Assembly: GCA_902775565.1 (NCBI GenBank)
Contig: CACYMP010000008.1
Span: 52,166-116,165 of the forward strand
DNA length: 64,000 nucleotides
Direction: 5' to 3'
DNA from: Oscillospiraceae bacterium
Lineage (GTDB): Bacteria; Bacillota; Clostridia; Saccharofermentanales; Saccharofermentanaceae
This document shows positions 1 through 8,086 of the stretch, one piece after another (within the stretch, counting starts at the first letter, position 1; each line of letters opens with the position of its first letter). The translations under genes and the position numbers were made by a program. The notes beneath the pieces are model-generated. The model made no database searches. It was not told where the DNA came from and saw nothing but the letters and a program-made list of their open reading frames with translations.

Positions 1-739
1 GCTTGGCAGAACCGTAAGAAGAATATGAGAGCATGGCGACCTTTGCGGGAGCACCGATGAACTGCTCGAAAGACTCAGCGGAGAGCTTTGCGATCTCAGC
101 GAGCTTATTGGAATCAACGTCTGTGTTAACTGCGCAGTCAGCGAAAATGAAGAGACCGTGCTCACCGAGGTCGCAGTTAGGTACGTCGAGAAGGAAGAAT
201 CCGGAAACGGAAGAAATACCCGGCTTCATCTTGAGGAGCTGGAGAGCGGGACGGATGGTGTTGCCTGTTGAGTGGCATGCGCCGGAAACGGCACCGTCAG
301 CGTCACCGCACTTGCACATAAGACATGCATAGTACATATAATCAGATTCCATCTGTGCCTGAGCCTTCTCGGGTGTGATGCCCTTCTTCTGTGCGTCAGC
401 GATCGCAGCAGCTGTCTCTTCCTCGGAAAGGCCCTTCTTCTCGGCCTTCTTCTTTGCAGCAGCTACCATGGTGTCAACACCGCGGAGCTCGATGAACTTA
501 TCGATATATTTCTGCTTGTTGGGATCTGTGAAAGGATCTACGATCTTAGCGCCTGAGATGTCAAAACCTTCGGAATTCTTTGCGATCTCTTCAGGTGTTC
601 CGATAATGATGAGATTAGCCATATCAGCCTTGAGGATCTTCTCGGCAGCCTCAAATGTTCTCTTGTCCATTGATTCGGGAAGTACGATCGTCTTTTTGTC
701 AGCTTTAGCTCTGGCAATGATGTCATCGATAAATGCCAT
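1..739 (-). CDS. pta: phosphate acetyltransferase, 3' part cut by window edge
   Basis: Converts acetyl-CoA and phosphate to acetyl phosphate and CoA in the cytoplasm, the first step of acetate fermentation. The reading frame starts at the ATG at 739, after an AAAGGAG ribosome binding site, and runs off the window after about 246 codons. The N-terminus (MAFIDDIIARAKADKKTIVL) and the following VLPES and HSTGNTIRPALQ segments are typical of the PTA_PTB family; the full-length protein is about 330 residues. A consensus-like promoter lies just upstream at 783-811, so it probably starts its own transcript. The upstream gene on the same strand ends at 816. Family assignment comes from recognising the sequence. 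An acetate kinase gene would be expected beyond the window. Confidence 0.93.
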   Translation of the reverse strand, partial: MAFIDDIIARAKADKKTIVLPESMDKRTFEAAEKILKADMANLIIIGTPEEIAKNSEGFDISGAKIVDPFTDPNKQKYIDKFIELRGVDTMVAAAKKKAEKKGLSEEETAAAIADAQKKGITPEKAQAQMESDYMYYACLMCKCGDADGAVSGACHSTGNTIRPALQLLKMKPGISSVSGFFLLDVPNCDLGEHGLFIFADCAVNTDVDSNKLAEIAKLSAESFEQFIGAPAKVAMLSYSSYGSAK

Positions 740-782
740 AATCTATTTTCTCCTTTACGGGTATTTATATAAAACTCGTAAA

Positions 783-811
783 AGTATACTCGTTATAAGG
801 GGCGATTTCAA
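783..811 (-). promoter_or_regulatory. sigma-A type promoter of pta
   Basis: On the minus strand a TTGAAA (806-811) and a TATACT (783-788) are separated by exactly 17 nt, 44 nt upstream of the pta start. The promoter sits between the stop codon of the 816-2207 gene and pta. Confidence 0.65.
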
Positions 812-815
812 TTCA

Positions 816-2207
816 TCAGACAGCTTTGCGGGCACCTAAATTATCAGACGCGTAAAATACATATCTGCCGTCCTGTTCCCTGAAAACCATATAGATCGCG
901 GGACTTGAGGATCTGGTCGCGACACGCACGCCGATGCAGTTGCAGACTCCCCTGTAAAGATCACGGTCATCCATATCGTAAGCGAGCTCTAACGCATAGC
1001 TGTACTGCCTGTAAGCCTCCGCTCCGCCGTAGTTGCCCGTAACGATGTAATAACTGCTGTAGAGCCTTCTCTCGTTCAGTATGAGGTTCTTGAGTTCGTT
1101 ATATGAGAATCCGTCAAGTTCTTTCATTCTCGCAAGATTTGCCATGACCATGACCGATTCCCCGACATCGACAGTACCGGCGCGCGAACCCGAATAGATA
1201 TAGTTGATGCCGTTTTCGGTCTTCTCGTAAGCATAAGCATAGAAGGGCACTCCGTCGCCGTCTTTGGCATCCTTCACAAGCTTAAGGGCACGTTCGTAAG
1301 CACCCTGGGCAATAAGCCCGTTCTTTTCGAGGTCATGGATCAGAGACAGTCTTACATTTGAGAGCTTAACGCCGACGACCTGCTTAAGATTGGTTCCTGA
1401 CTCTTCGGCCGTCTCCTGACCGCCGTCCTTATTGATGCCGTACGCCTCGTCAAGACTCGAGTTGCCGTTCGGATCAGCGTCTTCGGGCTTATCAAGGCTG
1501 TAATAGAGCGAATCCACATATCTCGCGACATCAAGATGCTCGGGCCTGACCGCTCCCGTCTCATCGAAAAGAGCCGAGATGAGCATCTTTATCTCCTCAA
1601 AATCCCTGTTGGTTCCGTAAGCGCAGTAATAACGAAGATAAGCCTCAAGCCAGGCGAGGTTGTCTTCCGTCGTCTTTATCTCCTTTTGTTCTGCGGGGAC
1701 CTTCTCGCCCGTAAAGCTGAAATATGCGCCGTTTCCGGAATGGAATCTGCTTACTATCCTGTTTTTAAGATTACGCGCGGCAACCGCCTCTCCCGCTTCA
1801 ACATAACAGTCGAGAAGCCACGCCTGATCCGAAAGATCGTAGACCAATGAACTCTCGGCAGGCTGTGAGACGAGCCTTCCCGCGATCTTGTAGTACGTGG
1901 GGATCATGAACTCGTCACCGCCGTTAGTCAGCATCAGTTTTTTCGTTCTTCCCCAGAGATAGTTGCTCATTATGTTGTTGTCTGCTGCTATCTGTTCCCA
2001 TTCATAGCCCGGGTTCTCATGCGGAGTAAGCTCGATCTGTTCGGCATTACCGAAAGTTCTAACATAGAGCAGGTAAGCTACTACGGACGAAACAGCGAAA
2101 ACAACCAGCAGTACAGCAATGATCTTCTGTTTGAGCGTGAAGCGCGCAAGCAGCGGAACTTTAGTCCCGCTTCCCTTCTCGATAAATCTCAATGTACGGC
2201 GCTTCAT
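816..2207 (-). CDS. membrane-anchored protein resembling alpha/alpha-barrel glycoside hydrolases
   Basis: I do not recognise a named family with certainty. The 463-residue protein has a basic N-terminus, one membrane segment at about residues 29-49, and a long extracytoplasmic domain. That domain carries aromatic, helix-rich repeats such as DLSDQAWLLDCYVEAG (about 124) and NLAWLEAYLRYYCAYG, and an acidic linker around residues 245-270. The helical pattern is like six-hairpin glycoside hydrolases (for example the GH8 fold), but I cannot point to catalytic acids, so an enzymatic role is only a guess. The start at 2207 follows a weak AGG-type site. Its start codon region overlaps the -35 box of the divergent tmcAL promoter. 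Confidence 0.55.
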   Translation of the reverse strand: MKRRTLRFIEKGSGTKVPLLARFTLKQKIIAVLLVVFAVSSVVAYLLYVRTFGNAEQIELTPHENPGYEWEQIAADNNIMSNYLWGRTKKLMLTNGGDEFMIPTYYKIAGRLVSQPAESSLVYDLSDQAWLLDCYVEAGEAVAARNLKNRIVSRFHSGNGAYFSFTGEKVPAEQKEIKTTEDNLAWLEAYLRYYCAYGTNRDFEEIKMLISALFDETGAVRPEHLDVARYVDSLYYSLDKPEDADPNGNSSLDEAYGINKDGGQETAEESGTNLKQVVGVKLSNVRLSLIHDLEKNGLIAQGAYERALKLVKDAKDGDGVPFYAYAYEKTENGINYIYSGSRAGTVDVGESVMVMANLARMKELDGFSYNELKNLILNERRLYSSYYIVTGNYGGAEAYRQYSYALELAYDMDDRDLYRGVCNCIGVRVATRSSSPAIYMVFREQDGRYVFYASDNLGARKAV

Positions 2208-2236
2208 TGCAACCTGCCTGCCTTATGAAATATAAT
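2207..2236 (+). promoter_or_regulatory. promoter of tmcAL
   Basis: TTGCAA (2207-2212) and TATAAT (2231-2236) with an 18-nt spacer lie 39 nt upstream of the tmcAL start. The -35 box overlaps the first codon of the divergent 816-2207 gene, so the two genes share a very compact intergenic region. Confidence 0.6.
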
Positions 2237-2274
2237 TATCAGATGAATTATAACAGAAGTGAGGCGTAACTTAA

Positions 2275-3528
2275 GTGCGTGTTATAGGTATTGTTGCAGA
2301 ATTCAATCCGTTCCATAAAGGACACGCTAACCTGATCTCCCGGGCACGTGAGATCGTAAATGATCCGCGCGCGATCGTTATGCCCGTCATTTCGGAATCC
2401 TTTGTCCAGCGCGGTCTCCCCGCGATACTTCCAGCAGATGTAAGGACAAAGCAGGCTCTCCGCGCAGGCGCTGATGTCGTGCTGGGTCTCCCTTTCACAT
2501 ACTCTTGCGCGCCTTCCGCCCGTTTTGCTTTAGGAGGAATAGCAACGCTCATTTCCACCGGAGTCATAACAGACATCGCTTTCGGCTATGACGCCGGAAC
2601 CCCTGAACTGTTAAGATCACTCGCAGATCAGACTGATGAGAATTCGCCCGAATTCAAGGATGCTTTGAAAAGTGCGCTCTCCGAAGGTGTATCATATCCC
2701 GCCGCACGCGCAGCAGCAATCAAAGCTTCGGTAAAAGAGACCGGAGACGAGATCGACAGGATCTTAAAGAGCCCTAACTCAATACTTGCTCTTGAGTATC
2801 TCGCCGCCCTCAAAAAGATTGATAAGATGAAAAGGATCAATATAATCATGATCCCCAGGGACCAGACGCTCGAGAGCGCGACCTCTATCAGGGAAAAGAT
2901 AAACGGCTGCGCCCCTGCCTTCAGCCAGGCCGCTCTTTTTGAATCACTTAAAGGAACAATGCCGGACAAGCCTCTTGCCGCAATGCTCGGATGCTATTCC
3001 GAAGGTGGATTTGCTTTTCCGGATAATGCCGCATACATCCGCCGCGCCCTTCTGCATATTGCCGGTGCTGGAGACTCTTTCGGCAGTACCGCTTATATGG
3101 GAGACGACCTTGACGGTTATCTGAAGAACCTGATCTCAAGCCTGAGACCGGGTGATCTGCCCAAAGACGACTATATGCTCAGATCGTTTGCCGATAAGGC
3201 TGAAACAAAGCGTTTCACCATGACGCGCATCTACAGGGCGATCGCTTCATTTGAGGCAGGTCAGGACAAGAGTCTCGTCTCACTTAACCATCCGCCTTAC
3301 ATCAGAGTGCTGGGATTCAACCGAGAGGGACGCTATTGCCTGAAGATAATCGGAAAATGCACAAAGCTCCCCGTGATAAGCAATCCCTCCGATGCGCTTG
3401 AGCTGTGTTCATCCAATGCAGATCTCAGGAAGGTTTTCGAGCTCGAGATGCGCGCGTCGGCTATAGCAAACGAACTCTATGGCAGGGATATCTCATACGC
3501 CTGGAGCGCAAAACCCGTAATGACATAA
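2275..3528 (+). CDS. tmcAL: tRNA(Met) cytidine acetate ligase (YlbM family)
   Basis: Uses ATP and acetate to make N4-acetylcytidine at the wobble position of elongator tRNA-Met, in the cytoplasm. The 417-residue protein begins with the hallmark GIVAEFNPFHKGH, a nucleotidyltransferase-like HxGH motif at about residues 5-17, followed by QRG and GLPF blocks typical of this family (about 390-420 residues). It starts at a GTG at 2275 after a GAGG ribosome binding site. It is convergent with rpsT; the hairpin at 3532-3555 lies between them. Family recognition is firm; the reaction is taken from studied homologues. Confidence 0.9.
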   Translation: MRVIGIVAEFNPFHKGHANLISRAREIVNDPRAIVMPVISESFVQRGLPAILPADVRTKQALRAGADVVLGLPFTYSCAPSARFALGGIATLISTGVITDIAFGYDAGTPELLRSLADQTDENSPEFKDALKSALSEGVSYPAARAAAIKASVKETGDEIDRILKSPNSILALEYLAALKKIDKMKRINIIMIPRDQTLESATSIREKINGCAPAFSQAALFESLKGTMPDKPLAAMLGCYSEGGFAFPDNAAYIRRALLHIAGAGDSFGSTAYMGDDLDGYLKNLISSLRPGDLPKDDYMLRSFADKAETKRFTMTRIYRAIASFEAGQDKSLVSLNHPPYIRVLGFNREGRYCLKIIGKCTKLPVISNPSDALELCSSNADLRKVFELEMRASAIANELYGRDISYAWSAKPVMT

Positions 3529-3555
3529 AAAATCCCGCAGCGTTAACTGCGGGAT
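3526..3555 (-). terminator. Rho-independent terminator of rpsT
   Basis: A 9-bp stem (ATCCCGCAG at 3532-3540, CTGCGGGAT at 3547-3555) is followed on the minus strand by six T residues. It lies between convergent tmcAL and rpsT; the U-tract is only on the rpsT side. Confidence 0.85.
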
Positions 3556-3579
3556 CAATTCCTTGATTTAAGTAATTAA

Positions 3580-3837
3580 TTACTTGTCTGCATTTGCAGC
3601 CTTAGCAAGTCTTGACTTCATCCTGGAAGCGGCATTCTTGCTCATGTGGCCCTTAGCAGCAGCCTGATCGACTGCCTTCTGGGTAGCCTTGAGTGTAGCC
3701 TCGACATTCTCGCCGGCAGCAACGCTAGCCTTAGCCTTCTTGATCGTTGTGCGGATAGCTGTCTTCTTGCTCTTGTTTGCAACAGCCTTCTTCTCTGAAA
3801 CGCTTACACGCTTGATAGCTGATTTAACGTTAGGCAT
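3580..3837 (-). CDS. rpsT: 30S ribosomal protein S20
   Basis: Small lysine- and alanine-rich 16S rRNA-binding protein of the 30S subunit body. The 85-residue sequence MPNVKSAIKRVSVSEKKAVA..., with a later HKNAASRMKSRLAKA-like end, is a typical S20 of normal length. The ribosome binding site AAGGAG sits 7-8 nt before the ATG at 3837. It has its own terminator at 3526-3555. The SpoU gene upstream on the same strand is 50 nt away, so the two may share a transcript. Confidence 0.96.
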   Translation of the reverse strand: MPNVKSAIKRVSVSEKKAVANKSKKTAIRTTIKKAKASVAAGENVEATLKATQKAVDQAAAKGHMSKNAASRMKSRLAKAANADK

Positions 3838-3887
3838 TATATTACTCTCCTTCTAAATGGGTATCCTAATTTAACCAAAGGATTTTA

Positions 3888-4619
3888 TCACGATTGTAAA
3901 TCGTTATCAATACCCTTTGTTGCCTCATATAAACCGATACTTGCGGCAATCGTGATATTGAGGCTGTCGATGGCATTTGAATGGTCGATCCTTATAGGTC
4001 TGCCGATCTTCGAAAACTCAGGAGGAAGCCCTGTAGCCTCATTGCCCATGATGAGCGAAAAAGGCTTTTCGATAACCGTCTCGTGCAGTTTTGTGCTTCC
4101 GTCCAGCATAAAGGGATAAAGCTTGTTGTCAGGGAACCTTGCGGAATATTCTTCAAAGGATGCGAAAACCTCCGTCCTGACGCTGGCAGCTGCTCCCATG
4201 GATGCCCTGATGACCTTCGGATCGAAATGATCGACAGCCGGCGGTATTATCGCAAGGTCTCTTACCCCGAACCCGAGGCAGCTTCTCATGATAGTTCCCA
4301 TATTGCCTGCGTTGGAAGGATTGACGAGCACCATGTGATTTCCGTTTTGGATCTTTTCTTCCGTCTTGCTGATAACGCAGATGACAAAGCAGTTCTCTTT
4401 TTTCGAGAGGATGTTAAAAGGCTTCTCCTCAACCGAAACAGGTATCTCATTGGCGCAGATCGTCTTGATCTTAGAGATCGTCTCTTCGGATCTGAACTGC
4501 GGATGAAGTATTACTCCCCTGACGTTCTCCCTTGCGTGGAGAAGGTATTCCATAACGACAGTCGCGCCAAGGCCGTAGGTCTCGTCCGAATCTTTTCTGT
4601 AACTTGAAACCCTTGTCAA
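3888..4619 (-). CDS. SpoU/TrmH-family RNA 2'-O-methyltransferase
   Basis: Predicted AdoMet-dependent 2'-O-ribose methyltransferase acting on rRNA or tRNA. The 243-residue protein has an N-terminal substrate-binding part and a C-terminal SPOUT knot with the three family motifs: NPSNAGNMGTIMRS (motif 1), IMGNEATGLPPE (motif 2) and DSLNITIAASIGLYEA (motif 3). It starts at a TTG at 4619, preceded by GGGGGAAT; no better ATG lies nearby. The exact target nucleotide cannot be read from sequence. It is divergent from the membrane protein gene at 4690. Confidence 0.85.
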   Translation of the reverse strand: MTRVSSYRKDSDETYGLGATVVMEYLLHARENVRGVILHPQFRSEETISKIKTICANEIPVSVEEKPFNILSKKENCFVICVISKTEEKIQNGNHMVLVNPSNAGNMGTIMRSCLGFGVRDLAIIPPAVDHFDPKVIRASMGAAASVRTEVFASFEEYSARFPDNKLYPFMLDGSTKLHETVIEKPFSLIMGNEATGLPPEFSKIGRPIRIDHSNAIDSLNITIAASIGLYEATKGIDNDLQS

Positions 4620-4689
4620 AACTATTCCCCCGAATTGCTTTTGATTATGCTATTATAACCTTAATTCTTTTAAAGGATGGTGTGAAATT

Positions 4690-5046
4690 ATGGACAACAA
4701 GAAACCTATGAGCGAGCCTTACACCGGCCAGCTCACATCAAACGCGAAGCTTTTTTCGATACTGGCTTACTTTGGACTTCTCTGGCTCCTCGGACTTCTT
4801 ATCAGACCCGATAACTCCTGCCCGTTCGTCAGACACCATGTAAACAACGGAATCCTCCTTCTCATCGGATTCGGTGCATATTCCATTCTCGGAGTCTTCA
4901 TCGGACGCATTCCGTTTGTCGGCTGGATCTTAAACCTTGCAATCTACGGATGCCTCATTTTCGTAATGATCTTCGGCATCGTCCAGGCAGCTAAGAACAA
5001 GCTGTTCAACATTCCGCTCGTAAACGGAATCAAGATCGTCAAGTAA
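4690..5046 (+). CDS. small Tic20/DUF4870-like membrane protein
   Basis: 118 residues with about three membrane segments (residues 22-40, 52-75 and 80-105) and a conserved-looking RPDNSCPFVRHHVNNG loop after the first one. The HHVNNG motif (HHAKQA in relatives) is characteristic of the DUF4870/Tic20-like group of small membrane proteins of unknown function. An AAAGGAT ribosome binding site precedes the ATG. The gene ends at its own terminator directly upstream of tRNA-Pro. No function can be assigned. Confidence 0.7.
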   Translation: MDNKKPMSEPYTGQLTSNAKLFSILAYFGLLWLLGLLIRPDNSCPFVRHHVNNGILLLIGFGAYSILGVFIGRIPFVGWILNLAIYGCLIFVMIFGIVQAAKNKLFNIPLVNGIKIVK

Positions 5047-5067
5047 TCAGTTTATTGCTTAAGATCG

Positions 5068-5099
5068 AAGACCCGCACCTTTTGATGCGGGTCTTTCAT
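5068..5099 (+). terminator. terminator after the 4690-5046 gene
   Basis: A 10-bp stem, AAGACCCGCA (5068-5077) with TGCGGGTCTT (5086-5095), is followed by a short T-rich run. It separates the membrane protein gene from the tRNA-Pro promoter. Confidence 0.7.
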
Positions 5100-5128
5100 T
5101 TGCAGTAATGCTCCAAAACATATATAAT
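5100..5128 (+). promoter_or_regulatory. promoter of tRNA-Pro
   Basis: TTGCAG (5100-5105) and TATAAT (5123-5128) with a 17-nt spacer, 15 nt upstream of the mature tRNA 5' end. Confidence 0.7.
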
Positions 5129-5143
5129 TACCGCCGTGAGTAT

Positions 5144-5219
5144 CGAGGTGTAGCGCAGTTGGTAGCGTACGTGCTTTGGGAGCATGGGGTCGCAGGTTCG
5201 AACCCTGTCACCTCGACCA
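5144..5219 (+). tRNA. tRNA-Pro, anticodon UGG
   Basis: A full cloverleaf can be drawn: acceptor stem CGAGGTG/CACCTCG (5144-5150 and 5209-5215), D-arm GCGC...GCGT, anticodon arm CGTGC-TTTGGGA-GCATG with anticodon TGG, T-arm around TTCGAAC, discriminator A5216 and an encoded CCA at 5217-5219. The last 16 nt are the attL core of the integrated element; because the core is identical to the original 3' end, the tRNA stays intact. Confidence 0.96.
5204..5219 (+). repeat. attL core (tRNA-Pro 3' end)
   Basis: CCTGTCACCTCGACCA, identical to 16968-16983. Flanking bases differ on both sides (C/T before, T/G after), so the shared core is exactly 16 bp. Confidence 0.88.
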
Positions 5220-5293
5220 TTTAACAAAAGGCTTTTAAAGAAAGTCAACAAATTCAAGGGCTGTAGGGTTTCTGTCGTTCTTAACAAACACTA

Positions 5294-5316
5294 CTTACCA
5301 AAAATTTACCAAAAAC
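5294..5316 (+). repeat. putative integrase arm-type sites, left end
   Basis: Two spaced copies of a TTACCAAAAA-type word (CTTACCAAAAA then TTTACCAAAAAC) 75 nt inside attL. The same doubled word occurs just inside attR (16829-16860). Paired short repeats near both ends are typical of arm-type binding sites for the N-terminal domain of Tn916-like integrases; this role is inferred. Confidence 0.5.
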
Positions 5317-5356
5317 ACAATTTTCACAGCCCAAAAAGAAAATACCCAAAACAAAA

Positions 5357-5381
5357 ACGACCGGGAAGCCGGCCGTTTTTT
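5357..5381 (+). terminator. terminator inside the element, downstream of tRNA-Pro
   Basis: ACGACCGG (5357-5364), loop GAAG, CCGGCCGT (5369-5376), then a run of T residues. One A-C mismatch interrupts the stem. It would terminate the tRNA-Pro transcript now that the native terminator has been moved beyond attR. Confidence 0.75.
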
Positions 5382-5454
5382 ATTATTTTATAATATCCAT
5401 ATATCTTTAATTGGGAATCCGTGAAAAGCACGGCTTAGTCTATAATATTGCGAG

Positions 5455-6798
5455 TTACTTAACTTTGATCTTGACAGTTACTGTCTTCCAGCCGGAATCC
5501 CTGTAAGTATCGTTACCGGTTGCAATTACTTTGATCTTGACTTTGTATGTTCCCCCTTTGATTTTCTTTTTTACGGTAACCTTTCCGGTCGTTCTGTTGA
5601 TCGTGATCTTCTTATTGCCTTTAACCTTGGCATACAGCAAAGAACCCTGACCTCTCTTAGTGATCTTAATGACCTTGGAGACAGAAAGCGTCTTCGCTTT
5701 TTTACGCAGCTTTTTATATTTGACCTTGGCAGTCTTGCCCTTTACGGTCATGGGGTTAGCTATATAAAAGTCAGGCGTAAAATCATTGGGATTCTTTCCC
5801 ATTGAGTTATAATACTTGTCATATAGTTCCTTAGTAATTTTGATATCTTTCAGCTTACTGCATCCGGCAATGATACCGGAACCCATAGAAGTGACGCTGC
5901 TTGGGATAGTCAGTCTTTCAATATCTGTACCTTGAAAAGCTGAATGGCCTATTTTTTCAATTCCATATTCGAGCGAAATATCTTTAAGTTTTTCGCAATC
6001 ACCAAACACGAACATGCCTAATTCTTTAACAGAAGCGGGAATTGACACACTATCGATTGCAGTGTAGGCAAACACACTATCACTAATTATCTTTACACCG
6101 TAACCTATCTTTATGTTCGTAATATTCTTGCATCCGTTGAAAGCAGCACCGCCAATCTTTTCAACGCTTCCGGGGATCGTTACGCTCTTAAGACCTAAGC
6201 AACTTGTAAAGGAACACATGCCGATTGTCTTAACTCCATCAGCGATCTCCAGGGATTGAATTCCTTCATATCCCCAAAAAGCATAATCAGCTATCGAAGT
6301 TACGCCCGATTTAATGACTACTTTTTTAACGTCATTTTCATAATCCTTCCAGGGTGCACGATAATCCCAATTATTATAACTGTACATGTCTCCTGTACCG
6401 GAAACAGTAAGTGTACCCTCCTCATCCAATGTCCATTTCAGTTTCTTTCCACACGTTCCGGAATCAACAACGGATGCATTCTTAGCCTTTTTTGCCGTCT
6501 TAACCGGAAGTGCGCTCTTATCTTCTGAAGCGGAAGGTTCTTTACCGGCAGAATCCTCAGTGGACTCCTCACCTTTTGATTCCTCCGGAGAAGATTCCTC
6601 CGGAACTGTCTCTTTAGTCTGTGCGGGCTCCGTCTCAGAAACCTTGGGTGTTTCCTTTTCAGACGGTTCAGAGCTTTCAACGACCGTTGTTTCAGCAGGC
6701 TCGCTGCTTTCAGCCTCATCAGCGAAAACAACTGCCGGCGTCATGCCGATGATCATAGCAGCACCGACTGCAAATGCCAATAAGCGGTTTATTTTCAT
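5455..6798 (-). CDS. secreted BspA-type leucine-rich repeat protein (IME cargo)
   Basis: The start is taken at the ATG at 6798, which has AGGGAGGAT upstream and opens a clean signal peptide (MKINRLLAFAVGAAMIIGM... ending near VFADE). An upstream in-frame start would spoil the signal. The 447-residue protein has, in order: signal peptide (1-27), a Ser/Thr/Glu-rich linker to about residue 100, about six LRR_5/BspA-type repeats (pattern SVTIPGSVEKIGGAAFNGC, about 160-320), and a C-terminal lysine-rich beta domain often seen at the end of clostridial surface proteins. No sortase or transmembrane anchor is visible. Such proteins are secreted and bind host or substrate surfaces; the ligand is unknown. 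Confidence 0.85.
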   Translation of the reverse strand: MKINRLLAFAVGAAMIIGMTPAVVFADEAESSEPAETTVVESSEPSEKETPKVSETEPAQTKETVPEESSPEESKGEESTEDSAGKEPSASEDKSALPVKTAKKAKNASVVDSGTCGKKLKWTLDEEGTLTVSGTGDMYSYNNWDYRAPWKDYENDVKKVVIKSGVTSIADYAFWGYEGIQSLEIADGVKTIGMCSFTSCLGLKSVTIPGSVEKIGGAAFNGCKNITNIKIGYGVKIISDSVFAYTAIDSVSIPASVKELGMFVFGDCEKLKDISLEYGIEKIGHSAFQGTDIERLTIPSSVTSMGSGIIAGCSKLKDIKITKELYDKYYNSMGKNPNDFTPDFYIANPMTVKGKTAKVKYKKLRKKAKTLSVSKVIKITKRGQGSLLYAKVKGNKKITINRTTGKVTVKKKIKGGTYKVKIKVIATGNDTYRDSGWKTVTVKIKVK

Positions 6799-6863
6799 TT
6801 TATCCTCCCTTATAGCAACACTAAAAATTATCAACAACGTTTTTATATTATATCAGATGAGGT

Positions 6864-7253
6864 TTAGCATAATGCAGGCATAAACTTGGCAAACAGATAT
6901 AGTCCGTTTTCTCCTGCAAGGACTTCATGGTGAACTTTTGCCGGCATTATCGATATAACTCCGGGTTCATAAATTATCTCTGTTCCACCGTTTATGCATT
7001 TCCCATATCCCGCAATAACTTCATGCGTTTCAAGTTGCGGATCGTGGATATGATCCTTAATGCAACAACCAGGAGCAATACGAACAAGATGGAAACTGTA
7101 GGCGCCATCTGTCTCTACTGCTCTGACAATGTGTTTTAATTCCACTCCTGCAAAAACCGGATGCGCTGACCATGGGATTTCTTCGAAATCAACTATCTTA
7201 CCCGGAACTTCAAGTTTTCCTTCGTTAAATGCTTCAAATACTTCGCTTTTCAT
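6864..7253 (-). CDS. cupin-domain protein (IME cargo)
   Basis: 129-residue single cupin. The metal-binding pattern is visible: H68-x-H70 within KDHIHDPQLE, E75, and a second-motif histidine at about 109 in PAKVHHE. This supports a metal-binding beta-barrel, but substrate and reaction cannot be inferred. The ribosome binding site AAAGGAGC precedes the ATG at 7253. It lies 62 nt downstream of the AraC-type regulator on the same strand and may be its target or co-transcribed partner. Confidence 0.8.
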   Translation of the reverse strand: MKSEVFEAFNEGKLEVPGKIVDFEEIPWSAHPVFAGVELKHIVRAVETDGAYSFHLVRIAPGCCIKDHIHDPQLETHEVIAGYGKCINGGTEIIYEPGVISIMPAKVHHEVLAGENGLYLFAKFMPALC

Positions 7254-7315
7254 AGTATGCTCCTTTCATTTGCGCTGCATACAGCGGTTTATGAAAAGAG
7301 CTTATCAATCAGGGC

Positions 7316-7921
7316 TTATTCAGCATTGTATAAAATTGCGGACTTCACATACTCCTCAGGAGTAATTCCCACCTGTTTGCGGAAAACGCGGTCCAGATGG
7401 CTCTGATCACAAAATCCTACCATCTGGGCCACATCTGTCACTTTATAACCTTCTCTTAGTAGCTCCTGCGATCTTCTTATACGGCATTGCATCTGAAATT
7501 TATGGGGCGTGAGACCGTTCTCATTTGAGAACTTCCTTATCAGATGATATGAGCTGATGTTTACTTTCTGCGACATTTCGGCAACACTGATCTCCAGCTG
7601 CGGATTGCCGATTATCTCTTTCTTAATAATGTCAAGTTCGCCAAATATGTTATTGTTTCCGGGAATACATGTCGAGATCAGTGAATATGTCTCAGTTACT
7701 GGTTCTATGGAGTGACAAACATCAGGACAGATCGAAAAGTACTCGCCATCCCGGCATTGCCTTACTTCATCATCTATCTTAATCGCAATGCAGCCTTTAG
7801 TAACAATTCCAAACACATAATGTCCTGTATGTGTGTGCGGCGGGAATGATGTGCTGACATTTTCAACGCTCACCACTTCAATTCCTGTTGATATATCTTT
7901 AATGTATTCACTTTTTTTCAT
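7316..7921 (-). CDS. AraC-family transcriptional regulator (IME cargo)
   Basis: 201-residue regulator with an N-terminal cupin-like sensor (PPHTHTGHYVFGIVTKG, about residues 27-45) and a C-terminal double helix-turn-helix (about 103-195). The helix-turn-helix carries the family end pattern VAQMVGFCDQSHLDRVFRKQVGITPEEY. It is shorter than the usual 270-300 residues because the sensor domain is compact. It lies upstream of the cupin gene on the same strand, suggesting local regulation. Its ligand is unknown. Confidence 0.87.
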   Translation of the reverse strand: MKKSEYIKDISTGIEVVSVENVSTSFPPHTHTGHYVFGIVTKGCIAIKIDDEVRQCRDGEYFSICPDVCHSIEPVTETYSLISTCIPGNNNIFGELDIIKKEIIGNPQLEISVAEMSQKVNISSYHLIRKFSNENGLTPHKFQMQCRIRRSQELLREGYKVTDVAQMVGFCDQSHLDRVFRKQVGITPEEYVKSAILYNAE

Positions 7922-8086
7922 GAAAGTTTATCGTCTAACGTATTTTTTCAAGATTGCCGGTTACTTAAACTTTATCTTAAAAGATACTCGACGAAGAACA
8001 ATTCCTTTATCTCTTAAGATTATACCTTGTCAACCAGTAGATATGCGATAAATCCTTGATTCTTCCTGTCATTTCATCAAAGTCAT

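Noticed and set aside
4690..5046. Toxin or holin
   Set aside because: Three-helix DUF4870/Tic20-like pattern with HHVNNG and no partner antitoxin or lysis gene.
8036..8086. Additional small gene after the diguanylate cyclase
   Set aside because: No start with a ribosome binding site on either strand between 7922 and 8087.
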